The translations under genes and the position numbers were made by a program. Below are positions 37,329 through 46,442 of a DNA stretch of 64,000 bases, in pieces. The stretch covers positions 803,501 through 867,500 of the forward strand of contig NZ_CP026692.1 in assembly GCF_002949795.1 (NCBI RefSeq), written 5' to 3'. The DNA is from Nostoc sp. 'Lobaria pulmonaria (5183) cyanobiont'. GTDB lineage: Bacteria; Cyanobacteriota; Cyanobacteriia; Cyanobacteriales; Nostocaceae. Positions within the stretch are counted from its first letter, which is position 1. Every line of letters begins with the position of its first letter. The notes beneath the pieces are model-generated. The model saw nothing but the letters and a program-made list of their open reading frames with translations. It had not been told where the DNA came from and made no database searches.

Positions 37329-39800
37329 TTAATATCTAGGTTCAATGCCAGATACAATTAATGTTTCTACCGACTTGCTATCAAGGGGTTGGGAGAAAAA
37401 ATATCCCTGTGCATATTTGCATTTCATAAGTCTAAGTTGTGCGAGTTGCTCCAGGGTTTCTACGCCCTCTGCTATTACATCTATGTTTAGATTCTGTGCT
37501 AGAGCGACGATCGCTTGAACAATCTCTAAGTTTTCTCCATTAGCACCAATCTTAGCAATAAAGGAACGATCGATCTTCAAGGCATTACTGGGAAAGCGGT
37601 GCAGGTAACTCAAGGATGAATAGCCGATGCCAAAATCATCTAAGTGTAATTGGATATTCATCTGTTGTAGTTGCAAGAGCATAAAAGTTGCTAATTGAAT
37701 GTTCTCCATAAGTACGCTTTCGGTAATCTCCAGCTTTAAACTGCCACCTTCCAAACCAGTCTCTTGGATAATTTGGTTAATTTGCTCAATCAGACCGGGT
37801 TGTGAAAACTGCTTAGTGGAAAGATTTACACTGATTGTCAAGGGTGGGTCAATAGGAAATTGTACTTGCCAAGCACGCATCTGCCGACAAGCCTCGCATA
37901 GTACCCAATAACCAATAGGGATAATCAGCCCAGTTTCTTCTGCCAGGGGAATAAAGTTGTCTGGAGATACTAATCCGTATTGCGGGTGCTGCCAGCGAAC
38001 GAGAGCCTCGAAGCCAATAATTTTGTAAGTTTCTAATAAAACAATTGGCTGGTAGTAAACCTGAAACTCCTGGCGTTCAACTGCCCGTCGTAGATCCATC
38101 TCTAACTCTAATAGCTGCGTTACTTGGGTGTACATGGTTGAGTCAAATATTTCATGGCGTGCCTTACCCAATGCTTTAGCGCGATACATTGCAATGTCAG
38201 CGTCGCGCAAGAGTTCCTCCGCTCGGTTGTAACTACCCCTGCTCAGGGCGATACCAATGCTGACGGTGGTAAATACCTCGTACCCACTGAGTTGGAACGC
38301 AGATGTCAGAGCTTCGTGTATCCGCTCGGCTACGCTTGTTACGTCATTGATGTTTTTGAGATCGTCAAGCAAAATTGTAAACTCATCTCCCCCGAGACGA
38401 GCAACTGTGTCTCCAGCACGCAGGCAATTCTCCAATCTCCGAGCAAGGGCAGTTAGTAGTTGATCGCCAATTGTATGACCGAGACTGTCGTTGATAACTT
38501 GGAAGCGATCTAGGTCTAGAAAGAGAACAGCGAATATATAGTCTGTACGTCGTTTTGTCAGCATGAGCGCACGCTCTAGCCGTTCCATAAATAAGGCGCG
38601 GTTTGGCAGACCAGTTAGTACATCGTGAAAGGCATCATGAATTAATTGCGCCTCTGCAAGTTTGAGAGCAGTAATGTTGCGAGCAATACTTAAAATAAAA
38701 TATACTTCGCCATCGCTAGCTAATTCAGGCACTAGACGGGTATGGTAATGTCTTGTTTGCTGGGCGATCGCTAAACTGCATTCAAACTCCGTTTCTTCTT
38801 TCGTTTGGAAAACTTGCTGGAGCTTGCGATCGCATATCCGGCAAAATTCTTCCGGCAGGTTTAACTCTGCGTTTGTTTTGCCGATAAATGTTTCGGCTGA
38901 TATTCCTGTAACTTTTTCAATAGCTGGATTAACGTAAACGTAGTGCAATTGAGGGTTAAATCTGGAAATAATATCAGGTGCATTTTCAACTAGTGCTTTG
39001 AATTCTTGCTGGCGACGCGCTAATGCCTCCAGAATTTGGTTGCGCTCGGTGATATCCTGAAAGACCAAAACTGCACCTGTGATGTTACCTTTGTCATCTT
39101 TAATCGGTGCAACACTATCATCAATTGGTATTTCTGTACCGTTTTTAGCAATAAGTATCGTCTGTTCTGGTAAACCAACAGTAATGCCCGACTGAAGGAC
39201 TTGCTTTACAGGACTTTCAATTATTATACGAGTTGTTTCATGAGCAATATTGAATACTTCTGCTGCTTCTTTACCAAACGCATCTGAATAATTCCAACCC
39301 GTCAGTACCTCCGCAATTGGATTCATAAAAGTCACAGTTCCAGATTGGTCGCTAGTAATCACAGCATCTCCAATACTTTTAAGTACAGTAGTCAGCCATT
39401 GTTCATTCTGTTTTAATTTTTTTTCCATCCGATGTTTAGAAAGAGTAATTTCAATCGTGAACTTTAATTCTTTTTCTTTGAAGGGCTTGAGAATGTAGCC
39501 AAACGGCTCTGTTCCCTTTGCTCGATTCAATGTTGATTCATCTGCATTAGCAGTCAGATATATGACTGGAATATTAAAAATATTATGAATTATCTGAGCG
39601 GCCTCCACACCGTCCATATTTCCTTTGAGGTGAATATCCATTAAAACTAAATCTAGAGAATTATCTGCTGCTTTCTTAATTGCTTCTTCTCCAGAATCAG
39701 CAAGCCCCAGAACAGTGTATCCAAATTTCCTTAGCCGATTTTGTATATCCATTGCCACGATGAATTCATCTTCAACAACTAATATATTTACTGGGTTCAT
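37329..39800 (-). CDS. Response regulator with PAS-PAS-GGDEF-EAL (cyclic-di-GMP turnover)
   Basis: 823 aa. Receiver domain 1-125 with phospho-acceptor Asp55 (LVLMDIHL) and Lys in ILKPFKEK. PAS 1 about 135-250, PAS 2 about 265-380. GGDEF domain about 385-555 with intact GGDEF (470-474) and the inhibitory site RxxD (RAGD 461-464) five residues before it. EAL domain about 565-815 with EALVRW (598-600), ESVLM, LDDFGIGYSSL, LKIDRSFI and AEGVETLEQ. Both catalytic signatures are complete, so it could make and degrade cyclic-di-GMP. Last gene of the four-gene signalling cluster, 21 bp after the previous one. Confidence 0.95.
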   Translation of the reverse strand: MNPVNILVVEDEFIVAMDIQNRLRKFGYTVLGLADSGEEAIKKAADNSLDLVLMDIHLKGNMDGVEAAQIIHNIFNIPVIYLTANADESTLNRAKGTEPFGYILKPFKEKELKFTIEITLSKHRMEKKLKQNEQWLTTVLKSIGDAVITSDQSGTVTFMNPIAEVLTGWNYSDAFGKEAAEVFNIAHETTRIIIESPVKQVLQSGITVGLPEQTILIAKNGTEIPIDDSVAPIKDDKGNITGAVLVFQDITERNQILEALARRQQEFKALVENAPDIISRFNPQLHYVYVNPAIEKVTGISAETFIGKTNAELNLPEEFCRICDRKLQQVFQTKEETEFECSLAIAQQTRHYHTRLVPELASDGEVYFILSIARNITALKLAEAQLIHDAFHDVLTGLPNRALFMERLERALMLTKRRTDYIFAVLFLDLDRFQVINDSLGHTIGDQLLTALARRLENCLRAGDTVARLGGDEFTILLDDLKNINDVTSVAERIHEALTSAFQLSGYEVFTTVSIGIALSRGSYNRAEELLRDADIAMYRAKALGKARHEIFDSTMYTQVTQLLELEMDLRRAVERQEFQVYYQPIVLLETYKIIGFEALVRWQHPQYGLVSPDNFIPLAEETGLIIPIGYWVLCEACRQMRAWQVQFPIDPPLTISVNLSTKQFSQPGLIEQINQIIQETGLEGGSLKLEITESVLMENIQLATFMLLQLQQMNIQLHLDDFGIGYSSLSYLHRFPSNALKIDRSFIAKIGANGENLEIVQAIVALAQNLNIDVIAEGVETLEQLAQLRLMKCKYAQGYFFSQPLDSKSVETLIVSGIEPRY

Positions 39801-39821
39801 GTTTTTATTGAAATTATAAAT

Positions 39822-40856
39822 TTATAGTTTAGTCGAAAATATAATTTTATACTTCACTCCGTTATTGCTGCTAAAATCGATATTGCCTTTTAGCTGATGT
39901 GTTAGACCTTTTACTAGTCGCAGACCTAATGATTCTGTATTGTGAAAGTCAAAATCTTGGGCAAAACCGACACCATTATCACTGATAGTAAGTGTATATA
40001 AGTTTACTTTGTTTGGGTAAAAGTCAATACAAATTTCTCCCCCCTCTGTTTGGGTAAAGGCATATTTTAGGGAATTTGAAATAAGTTCATTGATAATTAA
40101 GCCGCAAGGAATAGCTGCATCAATGACTAGAAAAACCTCCTCAACATTCATTTTCAAGGTAATAGCGCTGGAATTAACGTTGTATGAATAAAATAAATTA
40201 GTTACTAAATCTTGAATATAGTCGGCAAAATTAATTCTTGCCAAGTCTTGAGACTGATAAAGTTTCTCGTGGATCAGAGCCATTGATTCAATCCGGTTCT
40301 GGCTATCTTTGAATACCTCAAGGGCTTGATTGTCCTTGAGATACTCTGCTTGCAGGTTGAGCAGACTAGAAATAATCTGCAAATTATTTTTTACCCGGTG
40401 ATGAATTTCTTTCAATAGCACCTCTTTTTCTTGAAGTGATGCTTTAATCTGCTCCTCTGCTTGTTTACGCTCCCGCCTCACTAGTGCCTCGCGCAACTCG
40501 CGGGCAACAGCAGGGGTTAGTCGCGCTAAATTGCCTTTGATAATGTAGTCATGGGCACCAGCTTTCATGGCGGCGACTGCGGTATCTTCACCAATAGTTC
40601 CTGAGACGATAATGAATGGCAGGTCAAGTCCACTTTCCTTAACCTGCTTCAATGCAGCAGGGGCGCTAAAGGTGGGCATAGAATAATCGCAGATAACGAT
40701 ATCCCATATTTGCTCTGCGATCGCAGCTTTCATGGCTGTGGGTGTATCAATCCGTTCAAAGGTTACTTCATAGTCACCGCGTTGTAGTTCACGCAGCAGC
40801 AACAAAGCGTCGTCTTCTGAATCCTCAACAAGTAATACGCGCAGTGGTATACCCAT
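39822..40856 (-). CDS. Receiver domain fused to HisKA_2-type histidine kinase
   Basis: 344 aa. Receiver domain 1-125 (Asp57 in [15 protein letters not shown] acidic pair). After a short helix comes a HisKA_2 dimerisation/phosphotransfer region with [21 protein letters not shown] (phospho-His near 152) and a HATPase domain: [15 protein letters not shown] (N box), ISDNGVGF (G1) and LGLRLVKGL (G2). The REC-kinase order suggests it receives phosphate and passes it on. It lies between the single-domain regulator and the GGDEF-EAL gene, with MITE copy B just upstream. Confidence 0.93.
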   Translation of the reverse strand: MGIPLRVLLVEDSEDDALLLLRELQRGDYEVTFERIDTPTAMKAAIAEQIWDIVICDYSMPTFSAPAALKQVKESGLDLPFIIVSGTIGEDTAVAAMKAGAHDYIIKGNLARLTPAVARELREALVRRERKQAEEQIKASLQEKEVLLKEIHHRVKNNLQIISSLLNLQAEYLKDNQALEVFKDSQNRIESMALIHEKLYQSQDLARINFADYIQDLVTNLFYSYNVNSSAITLKMNVEEVFLVIDAAIPCGLIINELISNSLKYAFTQTEGGEICIDFYPNKVNLYTLTISDNGVGFAQDFDFHNTESLGLRLVKGLTHQLKGNIDFSSNNGVKYKIIFSTKL

Positions 40857-40927
40857 GTAATTCGTAATTCGTAATTAAGAAAGTCAGCCTTGCGTTTATA
40901 ACCTGATTTTGGAGGATTGGTATAAGC

Positions 40928-41105
40928 TAAACCTCATCTATGTTGAGAACCGTAGTTTTTGCCCTCACCCTAAATCCCTCTCCCTACTTGGGAGAGGGAC
41001 TTCTTTCCGGCTCCCCTTCTCCCAATATTGGGAGAAGGGGCTGGGGGATGAGGGTTTATTCTATTCATACAGAACTACGGTTTTCAACGTGGACGCAGTT
41101 TATAT
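40928..41105. repeat. MITE-like palindromic element, copy B
   Basis: Inverted copy of 33676-33852. Differences found by reading are a 1-bp indel near the CCCTCAT segment and reversal of the five-base loop of the GGGAGAGGG hairpin (TACTT versus AAGTA relative to the element). The right end overlaps the last codon region of the response regulator gene, whose TAA stop at 41100-41102 is inside the element. Outer 15-bp inverted repeats of copy A are absent here. Confidence 0.9.
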
Positions 41106-41528
41106 CCTCGGCGGTGATTCGTTTAAGACAAACCAGTACAATCCTAGTTGTCGCACTGCTTCACTAAATTGGGAAAAGTCTACTGGTTTGCGAACATAGC
41201 TGTTGGCTCCCGAGCTGTAACCATTGATTAAGTCTTGCTCCTCCTTGGAGGAGGTGAGAATGACAACGGGAAGAATTTTTGTCCTGTCGTCGGTTCGCAG
41301 GTGTCGTAAAACTTCCAGACCATCCATTTTAGGCAACTTCAAATCTAGAAGGATGAGATTCGGCATAACGCTCATGTCGCGAGCGGCGTACACACCTTTA
41401 CCAAAGAGATAATCTAGGGCTTCTACCCCATCGCGTGCCACTACTACCTCGTTCAGAATATTGTTTTTCTTGAGTGCGCGCAAGGTTAGCGCTTCATCGT
41501 CAGGATTATCTTCTACAAGTAAAATCAT
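41100..41528 (-). CDS. Single-domain response regulator (Rcp1-like)
   Basis: 142 aa. Stand-alone receiver: acidic LLVEDNPDDEALT, phospho-acceptor Asp62 in LILLDLKLPKMDG, Thr/Ser in VVILTSSKEEQDL and Lys in SYVRKPVDFSQF. No output domain, as in Rcp1-type partners of cyanobacterial kinases. The last residues ESPPRI run into MITE copy B, which supplies the stop codon. It is 15 bp downstream of the CHASE3 kinase gene, its likely phosphodonor. Confidence 0.94.
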   Translation of the reverse strand: MILLVEDNPDDEALTLRALKKNNILNEVVVARDGVEALDYLFGKGVYAARDMSVMPNLILLDLKLPKMDGLEVLRHLRTDDRTKILPVVILTSSKEEQDLINGYSSGANSYVRKPVDFSQFSEAVRQLGLYWFVLNESPPRI

Positions 41529-41543
41529 GTTGTATTCCTCTAT

Positions 41544-43037
41544 TTAAAGGGTGAAGTAAAATGTTGCGCCTTGCTCCACTACGCTTTCTGCCCAGACATG
41601 GCCACCATGACGGTGAACAATGCGCTGCACAGTAGCTAGTCCAATGCCAGTACCTTCAAACTCAGTCATGGCGTGAAGGCGTTGAAAAGCACCGAAGAGT
41701 TTGTCAATATAGGCCATATCAAAGCCTGTGCCATCATCACGAACAAAATACACGTGGCTGTCATCTTGCTGCAAAAGCCCAAATTCTATCCGTGCTTTTG
41801 GATGTTTTCCTGTAAACTTCCAGGCATTACCCAGTAGGTTTTCTAGCACAATCCTTAACAGATGAGCATCACCATTAGCAACCAATCCCGGTGTAATGAC
41901 AAACTCCACTTGGCGTTCTGGTTGTGTTTTGTGCAACTCTGTAGCGATCGCCTCCACCAATGCGCTAAAATCGACCTTTTCGTAACGCATCTCACTACGC
42001 GTCAATCGTGACAGATTTAGTAAATCGTCGATCAGTTGTGCCATTCGCTGGGTGGCTGCACGCACTCGTTGGAGGTAATTTTGACCTAGCCCGTCTAGCT
42101 TGTCAGCATAATCTTCTAGTAGTGCTTGACTAAAGCCGTCGATACTGCGCAAGGGGGCCCGCAGATCGTGAGACACAGAATAACTAAATGCTTCCATCTC
42201 TTTGTTAGTGGCTTCGAGTTGTGCTGTGCGTTCTGCAACTCGCTGCTCAAGCTGGACGTTCAGGCGCAGAATCTCTGACTCCGCCTTTTTGCGCTCATTA
42301 ATTTCAGTTTGCAATTCTTCGTTAGTGTTTCTCAGTTCAGCAGTCCGTTTGTTAACCTCTATCTCTAACTGATCACGAGCCTTTTGCAGAGAATTTTCCA
42401 TCCGTTTGCGTTTGATGAGTTCCTGATTGGTGATTGTGGCTGCGAAACCGACGATAACAGAAGCGATAATGCTGCCAAAAATAGTTAGCAAAGTTGTTTG
42501 ATGAGCGCTGGCGTTCGCCTTCATCAATCGCTGTTTCAACAACTCATTTTCTTCTTTCTCCATAGCTGTAGTCAGCATTCGGATGTCCTCCATGATCTGC
42601 TGACCCCGATCTGTCTGAACTATTTGCAGCGCGGATTCTAAATTTTTGCTCCTAGCGTTAATCGTCTGTTCAATCAAAACCAGTTTTTTAGCAATTAATG
42701 GTTCAAGGCGATCGAGCCGCCGCTGTTGATTGGGATTATCCGCAGTCAATTGGCGCAGAGTATTAAGTTTCTGAGCAATCTCGCCAGTTGCACTGCGATA
42801 CGGTTCCAGATACCGTTCTTTGCCGGTAAGAAGATAGCCCCGTTGTCCAGTCTCTGCATCTTTGATCTGTGACATTACATCTTTCGTCTTTTCAAGCACC
42901 TCGCGTGTATGTGTTACCCATTGAGCGTTTTCTTTATACTGAAGCAAACTAAGATATGAGATTACGCCAACACCAGTCATAATTGCGACTGCTATTACAA
43001 AACTGCCTGTATTCTTTTTATAAATAGCCCATTCCAT
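41544..43037 (-). CDS. CHASE3-domain membrane sensor histidine kinase
   Basis: 497 aa. TM1 about 11-32, a CHASE3 extracytoplasmic sensor about 38-175 ([21 protein letters not shown] is characteristic), TM2 about 183-202, a long coiled coil 205-280, then HisKA with His290 in [18 protein letters not shown]. The HATPase domain has [11 protein letters not shown] (N box), RDDGTGFD (G1) and [13 protein letters not shown] (G2). Phytochrome-type cyanobacterial kinases share this HisKA style. Ligand unknown. First gene of the signalling cluster. Confidence 0.95.
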   Translation of the reverse strand: MEWAIYKKNTGSFVIAVAIMTGVGVISYLSLLQYKENAQWVTHTREVLEKTKDVMSQIKDAETGQRGYLLTGKERYLEPYRSATGEIAQKLNTLRQLTADNPNQQRRLDRLEPLIAKKLVLIEQTINARSKNLESALQIVQTDRGQQIMEDIRMLTTAMEKEENELLKQRLMKANASAHQTTLLTIFGSIIASVIVGFAATITNQELIKRKRMENSLQKARDQLEIEVNKRTAELRNTNEELQTEINERKKAESEILRLNVQLEQRVAERTAQLEATNKEMEAFSYSVSHDLRAPLRSIDGFSQALLEDYADKLDGLGQNYLQRVRAATQRMAQLIDDLLNLSRLTRSEMRYEKVDFSALVEAIATELHKTQPERQVEFVITPGLVANGDAHLLRIVLENLLGNAWKFTGKHPKARIEFGLLQQDDSHVYFVRDDGTGFDMAYIDKLFGAFQRLHAMTEFEGTGIGLATVQRIVHRHGGHVWAESVVEQGATFYFTL

Positions 43038-43746
43038 TTTTTACCTTCCTAGTTGAAAAAGTAGCTGCTGACTAAAGTGGTAAAAACGGTGAGCCAGCGC
43101 TGTAGATCGGTAACAGTTGCTCTTTACTGGCTATCTTCTTTTTTCTACGAGAGGCTACGTCAAACAGACGCTCCGCGATCGCTGCGTTAGCGCCGCTAGG
43201 ATCGTCATAGTTTTAGTAACTGATACCAAGTTTCTTAACTTTGAGAGCGAATTAGCTCTAATAAAGGATATCTATATTGGTTAATGATTGTGAGCGTATA
43301 TTTTCTGAGACATAAGAAGGCAAATAATAAATTTTGTTAAATTATTCAGTATATTTCCGTAGCCATTTTCACTAGCTTTTCGCTTGCATTAATTACATTA
43401 ATATGCTATTTTAACCAGTAATTGCACTTAAAAACCTTCAATTATATTAGCTTGATATTAAATTGATCAATCAATACGCAGAGCAGATTAGATATAGGAC
43501 TAATATTTGATTTCTGAAAAATCTCCGTACATTTGAAGAGTGGTAAAATCACTCGTTTGTGTGTCGGATAAACCACTCGAACAGCCATTTGAGATGAGAG
43601 AACGAAGGAATTAAAGCACAGAAACGCCACACTCAGGTTTTAGCTTGTAACTAAATATCCTCAATTGGATTTTGTGATAGTCTTTTTCAGAAATCAAATA
43701 TGATTACGATAGCTGTAATACACAAATGCAAATACTCTTACCTTCT
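43038..43746. other. Intergenic region with dispersed repeat and inverted-repeat element
   Basis: 709 bp. A small dispersed repeat module sits at about 43145-43202 (GAGGCTACGTCAAACAGACGCTCCGCGATCGCTGCG). A 199-bp segment bounded by perfect 19-bp inverted repeats lies at 43503-43701. A 62-codon minus-strand frame inside the latter has no recognisable features. Confidence 0.6.
43503..43701. repeat. 199-bp segment bounded by perfect 19-bp inverted repeats
   Basis: Left end ATATTTGATTTCTGAAAAA (43503-43521) and its exact complement at 43683-43701. The interior has no convincing ORF. The structure is that of a MITE or a solo insertion-sequence remnant. Confidence 0.7.
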
Positions 43747-44187
43747 TCAAATAGCTCTTTGCCGCAGATGTCGCCCATCAAACCCTTGCTTAATCCAATT
43801 CAGACATTCATATTCAGATTTGAATAACTTTGGAGCTGCAATATTATTCAATAACTCTGGTGGGTAATGGTCATAAAAGTATTTGTCTCCTTCTTGGAAG
43901 ATGATAATCAAATTGTTCCGATAAATGTAGCGAGACTTAAAACTATCTCCGCGATGAACAAACTCGGAATTTTGATCGATATGCTCTTTAGCAATATCAA
44001 TGATGTTACTAATGCCACTTCCATAGATTCCTGCTGGATTTTCTGCTTTATGAAATTGGCTTTTGTGTCCAATCTCAGATAACAATTTATACGAATAAAT
44101 CTCGTAATTATCCGCTTTCCCAAAAATAAATGGAATGATGAGATATCCTTTGTATGAGACTGAATTTTCATAAAGAAGACGACTCAT
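43747..44187 (-). CDS. Conserved hypothetical protein
   Basis: 146 aa from the ATG at 44187, which has a near-perfect AAGGAGG Shine-Dalgarno seven bases upstream; the open frame extends 20 codons further but that part has no support. Soluble, mixed alpha/beta in appearance (YENSVSYKGYLIIPFIFG, YSYKLLSEIGHKSQFHKAENPAGIYGS, AKEHIDQ). I do not recognise a characterised family. It is upstream of nothing obvious and 24 bp or more from the DUF72 gene start on the same strand. Confidence 0.7.
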   Translation of the reverse strand: MSRLLYENSVSYKGYLIIPFIFGKADNYEIYSYKLLSEIGHKSQFHKAENPAGIYGSGISNIIDIAKEHIDQNSEFVHRGDSFKSRYIYRNNLIIIFQEGDKYFYDHYPPELLNNIAAPKLFKSEYECLNWIKQGFDGRHLRQRAI

Positions 44188-44270
44188 CTCAACCTCCTTT
44201 GGTGGAACTGCTCTGAAAAAATTTGCTTTAACAGAAAAGTATGACAATACTAATTATCTACTAAATACGC

Positions 44271-45125
44271 TTACCATAAACTGAGTTGATTGGGGGGATG
44301 CTCAAGGTTATTCCAAGGTAGGGGTGGAATTAGTGTACCACTTTGTTCCAATAGCTGTTGGAAGTGACGGGCTGTATTGGGCGATCGCGCTTCTATTGGA
44401 CAATGGACAAAGAAATAAATTCGCACTCCCATCTGTAACCATTCCTGAATCTGTCTTACCCACTCTTCCATAAATGGCTGATTCACTGATAAATTCGGAT
44501 GAGAAATAAACCGAATCAGAGTAAAAGGTACTGTCACACTCAATTGCAACGGTAACTTTGGTTTGCGCCGTTCCGATTGTAATTGGGGGTCATCATCTCC
44601 AGTGTAAATGGGGCGCGAGTCTAACAGTACTCGTCCGACACCTAACTTTTCTAAAAGCGCCGTCAAATTACTAGCATGGGGTTCCTTGAACCAGTCGGGA
44701 TGCCGAACTTCCACTGCTAGGGGTGCTTCTGTATGCGGCCAAGCTTCCAGAAAGTTGGACAAATCGTCAAGTAATGCAGGTGCATAACTGGGTGGTAACT
44801 GGGCAAACATTGGGCCAAGATGCTTACCTAAAGGGCGCATCCCCTCCAGAAATTTTAAAGCAGCTGGTATATAAGGTTTTAGCAACCCTTGATGGGTAAT
44901 ATCTCGCGGTAATTTTAGACAAAATTCAAAACCTGTTGGTGTTTCGGCAGCCCAACGGGTTACAGTTTCTTGGTTAGGCACGGCATAAAAGGTGGTATTA
45001 CCTTCTACAGTGGTGAAGCGACGACTGTAAAGATGGAGAAAATCGGCAGTGCGAGTACCTTGGGGATAGAGTTCGCCTACCCAACCTTTATATGCCCAAA
45101 CAGCACAACCGATGAAAAAGTTCAC
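44271..45125 (-). CDS. DUF72 (YecE-like) protein
   Basis: 284 aa from a GTG start. TIM-barrel-like DUF72 family: FIGCAVWAYKGWVGELYPQ, FTTVEGNTTFYAVP, TPTGFEFCLKLPRDITH, VEVRHPDWF, LLDSRPIY and IYFFVHCPIEARSPNTA. Widespread in bacteria and archaea, with no proven activity. Length is normal. Its gene precedes the hypothetical gene 43747-44187 on the same strand and may be co-transcribed with it (83-bp gap). Confidence 0.9.
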   Translation of the reverse strand: MNFFIGCAVWAYKGWVGELYPQGTRTADFLHLYSRRFTTVEGNTTFYAVPNQETVTRWAAETPTGFEFCLKLPRDITHQGLLKPYIPAALKFLEGMRPLGKHLGPMFAQLPPSYAPALLDDLSNFLEAWPHTEAPLAVEVRHPDWFKEPHASNLTALLEKLGVGRVLLDSRPIYTGDDDPQLQSERRKPKLPLQLSVTVPFTLIRFISHPNLSVNQPFMEEWVRQIQEWLQMGVRIYFFVHCPIEARSPNTARHFQQLLEQSGTLIPPLPWNNLEHPPNQLSLW

Positions 45126-45188
45126 AGTGCTTAAAAGCCTTGATGTATCATATTCAATTTTACAGGCAGATTGTAGGAATGGATGAAG

Positions 45189-45293
45189 CTAGTACCGCAA
45201 GGCGGAAGTCATAAGTCAAAAGTCACGCATAATTATATTCCAAGCTCTTGCGCCATTTGAAATGATATGTTTATTTACGCCATGCTGTACTAG
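45189..45293. repeat. Small element, family 2, copy 1
   Basis: 105 bp beginning CTAGTACCGCAAGGCGGAA and ending TTACGCCATGCTGTACTAG, an imperfect terminal inverted repeat. The left part contains AAGTCAAAAGTCA heptamers. The same ends and layout recur at 47157-47274. Confidence 0.75.
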
Positions 45294-45346
45294 GTCAAAT
45301 TCCCAACTTGTTAAAAAAAATCACAGATTTTTTCTTAAAATGCTTG

Positions 45347-45453
45347 ATTGCTTTCTCATTTCAGTAAATTTAGCAAGCAAAAAGGCATATTGCTTTCTCT
45401 TTTCAGTAGATCGCGTATTCATTTTAGTGTTTTAGGCAAGCAAATAGGCATAT
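45347..45453. repeat. Imperfect direct repeat
   Basis: Two units, 45347-45390 and 45389-45453, share ATTGCTTTCTC(A/T)TTTCAGTA and (TTAG)GCAAGCAAA(A/T)AGGCATAT; the second has an extra 20-bp interior segment. Function unknown. Confidence 0.7.
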
Positions 45454-45596
45454 AGCAGTTTTTAATTGCATTGCATAGGAGTAATTTATGCATCAATACG
45501 TTTCAATTAAGGGTTATTGGTGTAAATAATTGGTTTTTTAAGACGCGATAAATCGCGTCTCTACATGAGGGTTTTGGTGTTATGGCACAACCTCAC

Positions 45597-46304
45597 TTAT
45601 TGATAAATTGAACCATCAGGCATAATTGCCCCTGCTAAGTTAGTCCCAACTAGTTTAACTAGAAGACGCTCACCAGAGCGAATCCGCGCTCCCGTCAAGT
45701 CGGCTCCTCGCAAGTCGGCACCACTGAGATCCGCTCCAATCAAATTAGCAGCGCGTAAATTCGCTTCCCTGAGATCGGCTAAAAGTAGATTTGCTCGAAA
45801 TAGATTTGCTTCAGATAAATTTGCACCTCTGAGGTTGACTTTGTGCATAAAAGTATCGCTAAGATTAGCACCGCTCAAATTGGCATAACTCAGATTTCTG
45901 CCAGATAAGTCTTTATTGCTCAAATTTGCCCGACTGTAGTCTTTGCCGCTTAAATCTGAGTTTGGTTTTGGTGGTCGCTGGGTTGTTTGAGATGGTTTTT
46001 CCTCTTGAGGTTGCGGTGAGTGATGTGTGGTTTGATGTGTGGTTTGATGTGTGGTTTGATGTGTGGTTTGATGTGTGGTTTGATGTGTGGTTTGATGTTT
46101 GGTTTTTAGAGAGCGCAACTTTTCACGAGCTTCATTTATAGCTTTCAGCTTGTCTTGCGCTTTCTGCTGTAAACGGAGATTGTCTTTGGGAATGCGATCG
46201 GGATGCCAAACAAAGACTAAATCTTTGTAAGCCTGGTTCACTTCTTCAAGTGTTGCTCCAGGCTCTAATTCCAAAACTCTATAGTACCGCTCCAGATCGC
46301 TCAT
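45597..46304 (-). CDS. J-domain protein with tandem HQTT linker and pentapeptide repeats
   Basis: 235 aa. J domain about 5-65 with HPD at 34-36 (FVWHPDRIPKDN), which stimulates Hsp70 ATPase in the family. A linker of about seven tandem (H)QTT units follows from about residue 70, then a Pro/Gln-rich spacer, then a pentapeptide-repeat beta-helix from about 113 to 225 (A-(N/D)-L-x-x repeats: ANLSGANLSD, ADLREANLRAANLIGADLSG). The fusion would tether a pentapeptide surface to Hsp70; client unknown. The linker is encoded by a 12-bp tandem repeat and is probably length-variable. Confidence 0.88.
   Translation of the reverse strand: MSDLERYYRVLELEPGATLEEVNQAYKDLVFVWHPDRIPKDNLRLQQKAQDKLKAINEAREKLRSLKTKHQTTHQTTHQTTHQTTHQTTHQTTHHSPQPQEEKPSQTTQRPPKPNSDLSGKDYSRANLSNKDLSGRNLSYANLSGANLSDTFMHKVNLRGANLSEANLFRANLLLADLREANLRAANLIGADLSGADLRGADLTGARIRSGERLLVKLVGTNLAGAIMPDGSIYQ
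46021..46098. repeat. 12-bp coding microsatellite (GATGTGTGGTTT)
   Basis: Six or more perfect tandem copies of GATGTGTGGTTT on the plus strand, with degenerate units at the ends. They encode HQTT repeats on the minus strand. The unit length keeps the frame on gain or loss of copies. Confidence 0.92.
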
Positions 46305-46442
46305 ACGATATTTTGGTGGACAATCAACTTAATTATGAGTGATGGAGCCATCTATACGCTGCATTATTTGTTATGGATTATAGGGCAGGGGGCAGGAGGC
46401 AGGAGGCAGAAGTTTTTTAATTTTTAATTTTTAATTGATTTC

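Larger units (their letters stand above)
45126..45596. other. Intergenic region with two kinds of repeat
   Basis: 471 bp. It holds the element at 45189-45293, a direct repeat at 45347-45453, and a palindromic AGACGCGAT-type mini-repeat near 45540-45563. No gene is supported. Confidence 0.6.

Noticed and set aside
40909-41199. Plus-strand frames over the palindromic repeat copy B
   Set aside because: They read through MITE-like hairpins and the antisense of the response regulator gene.
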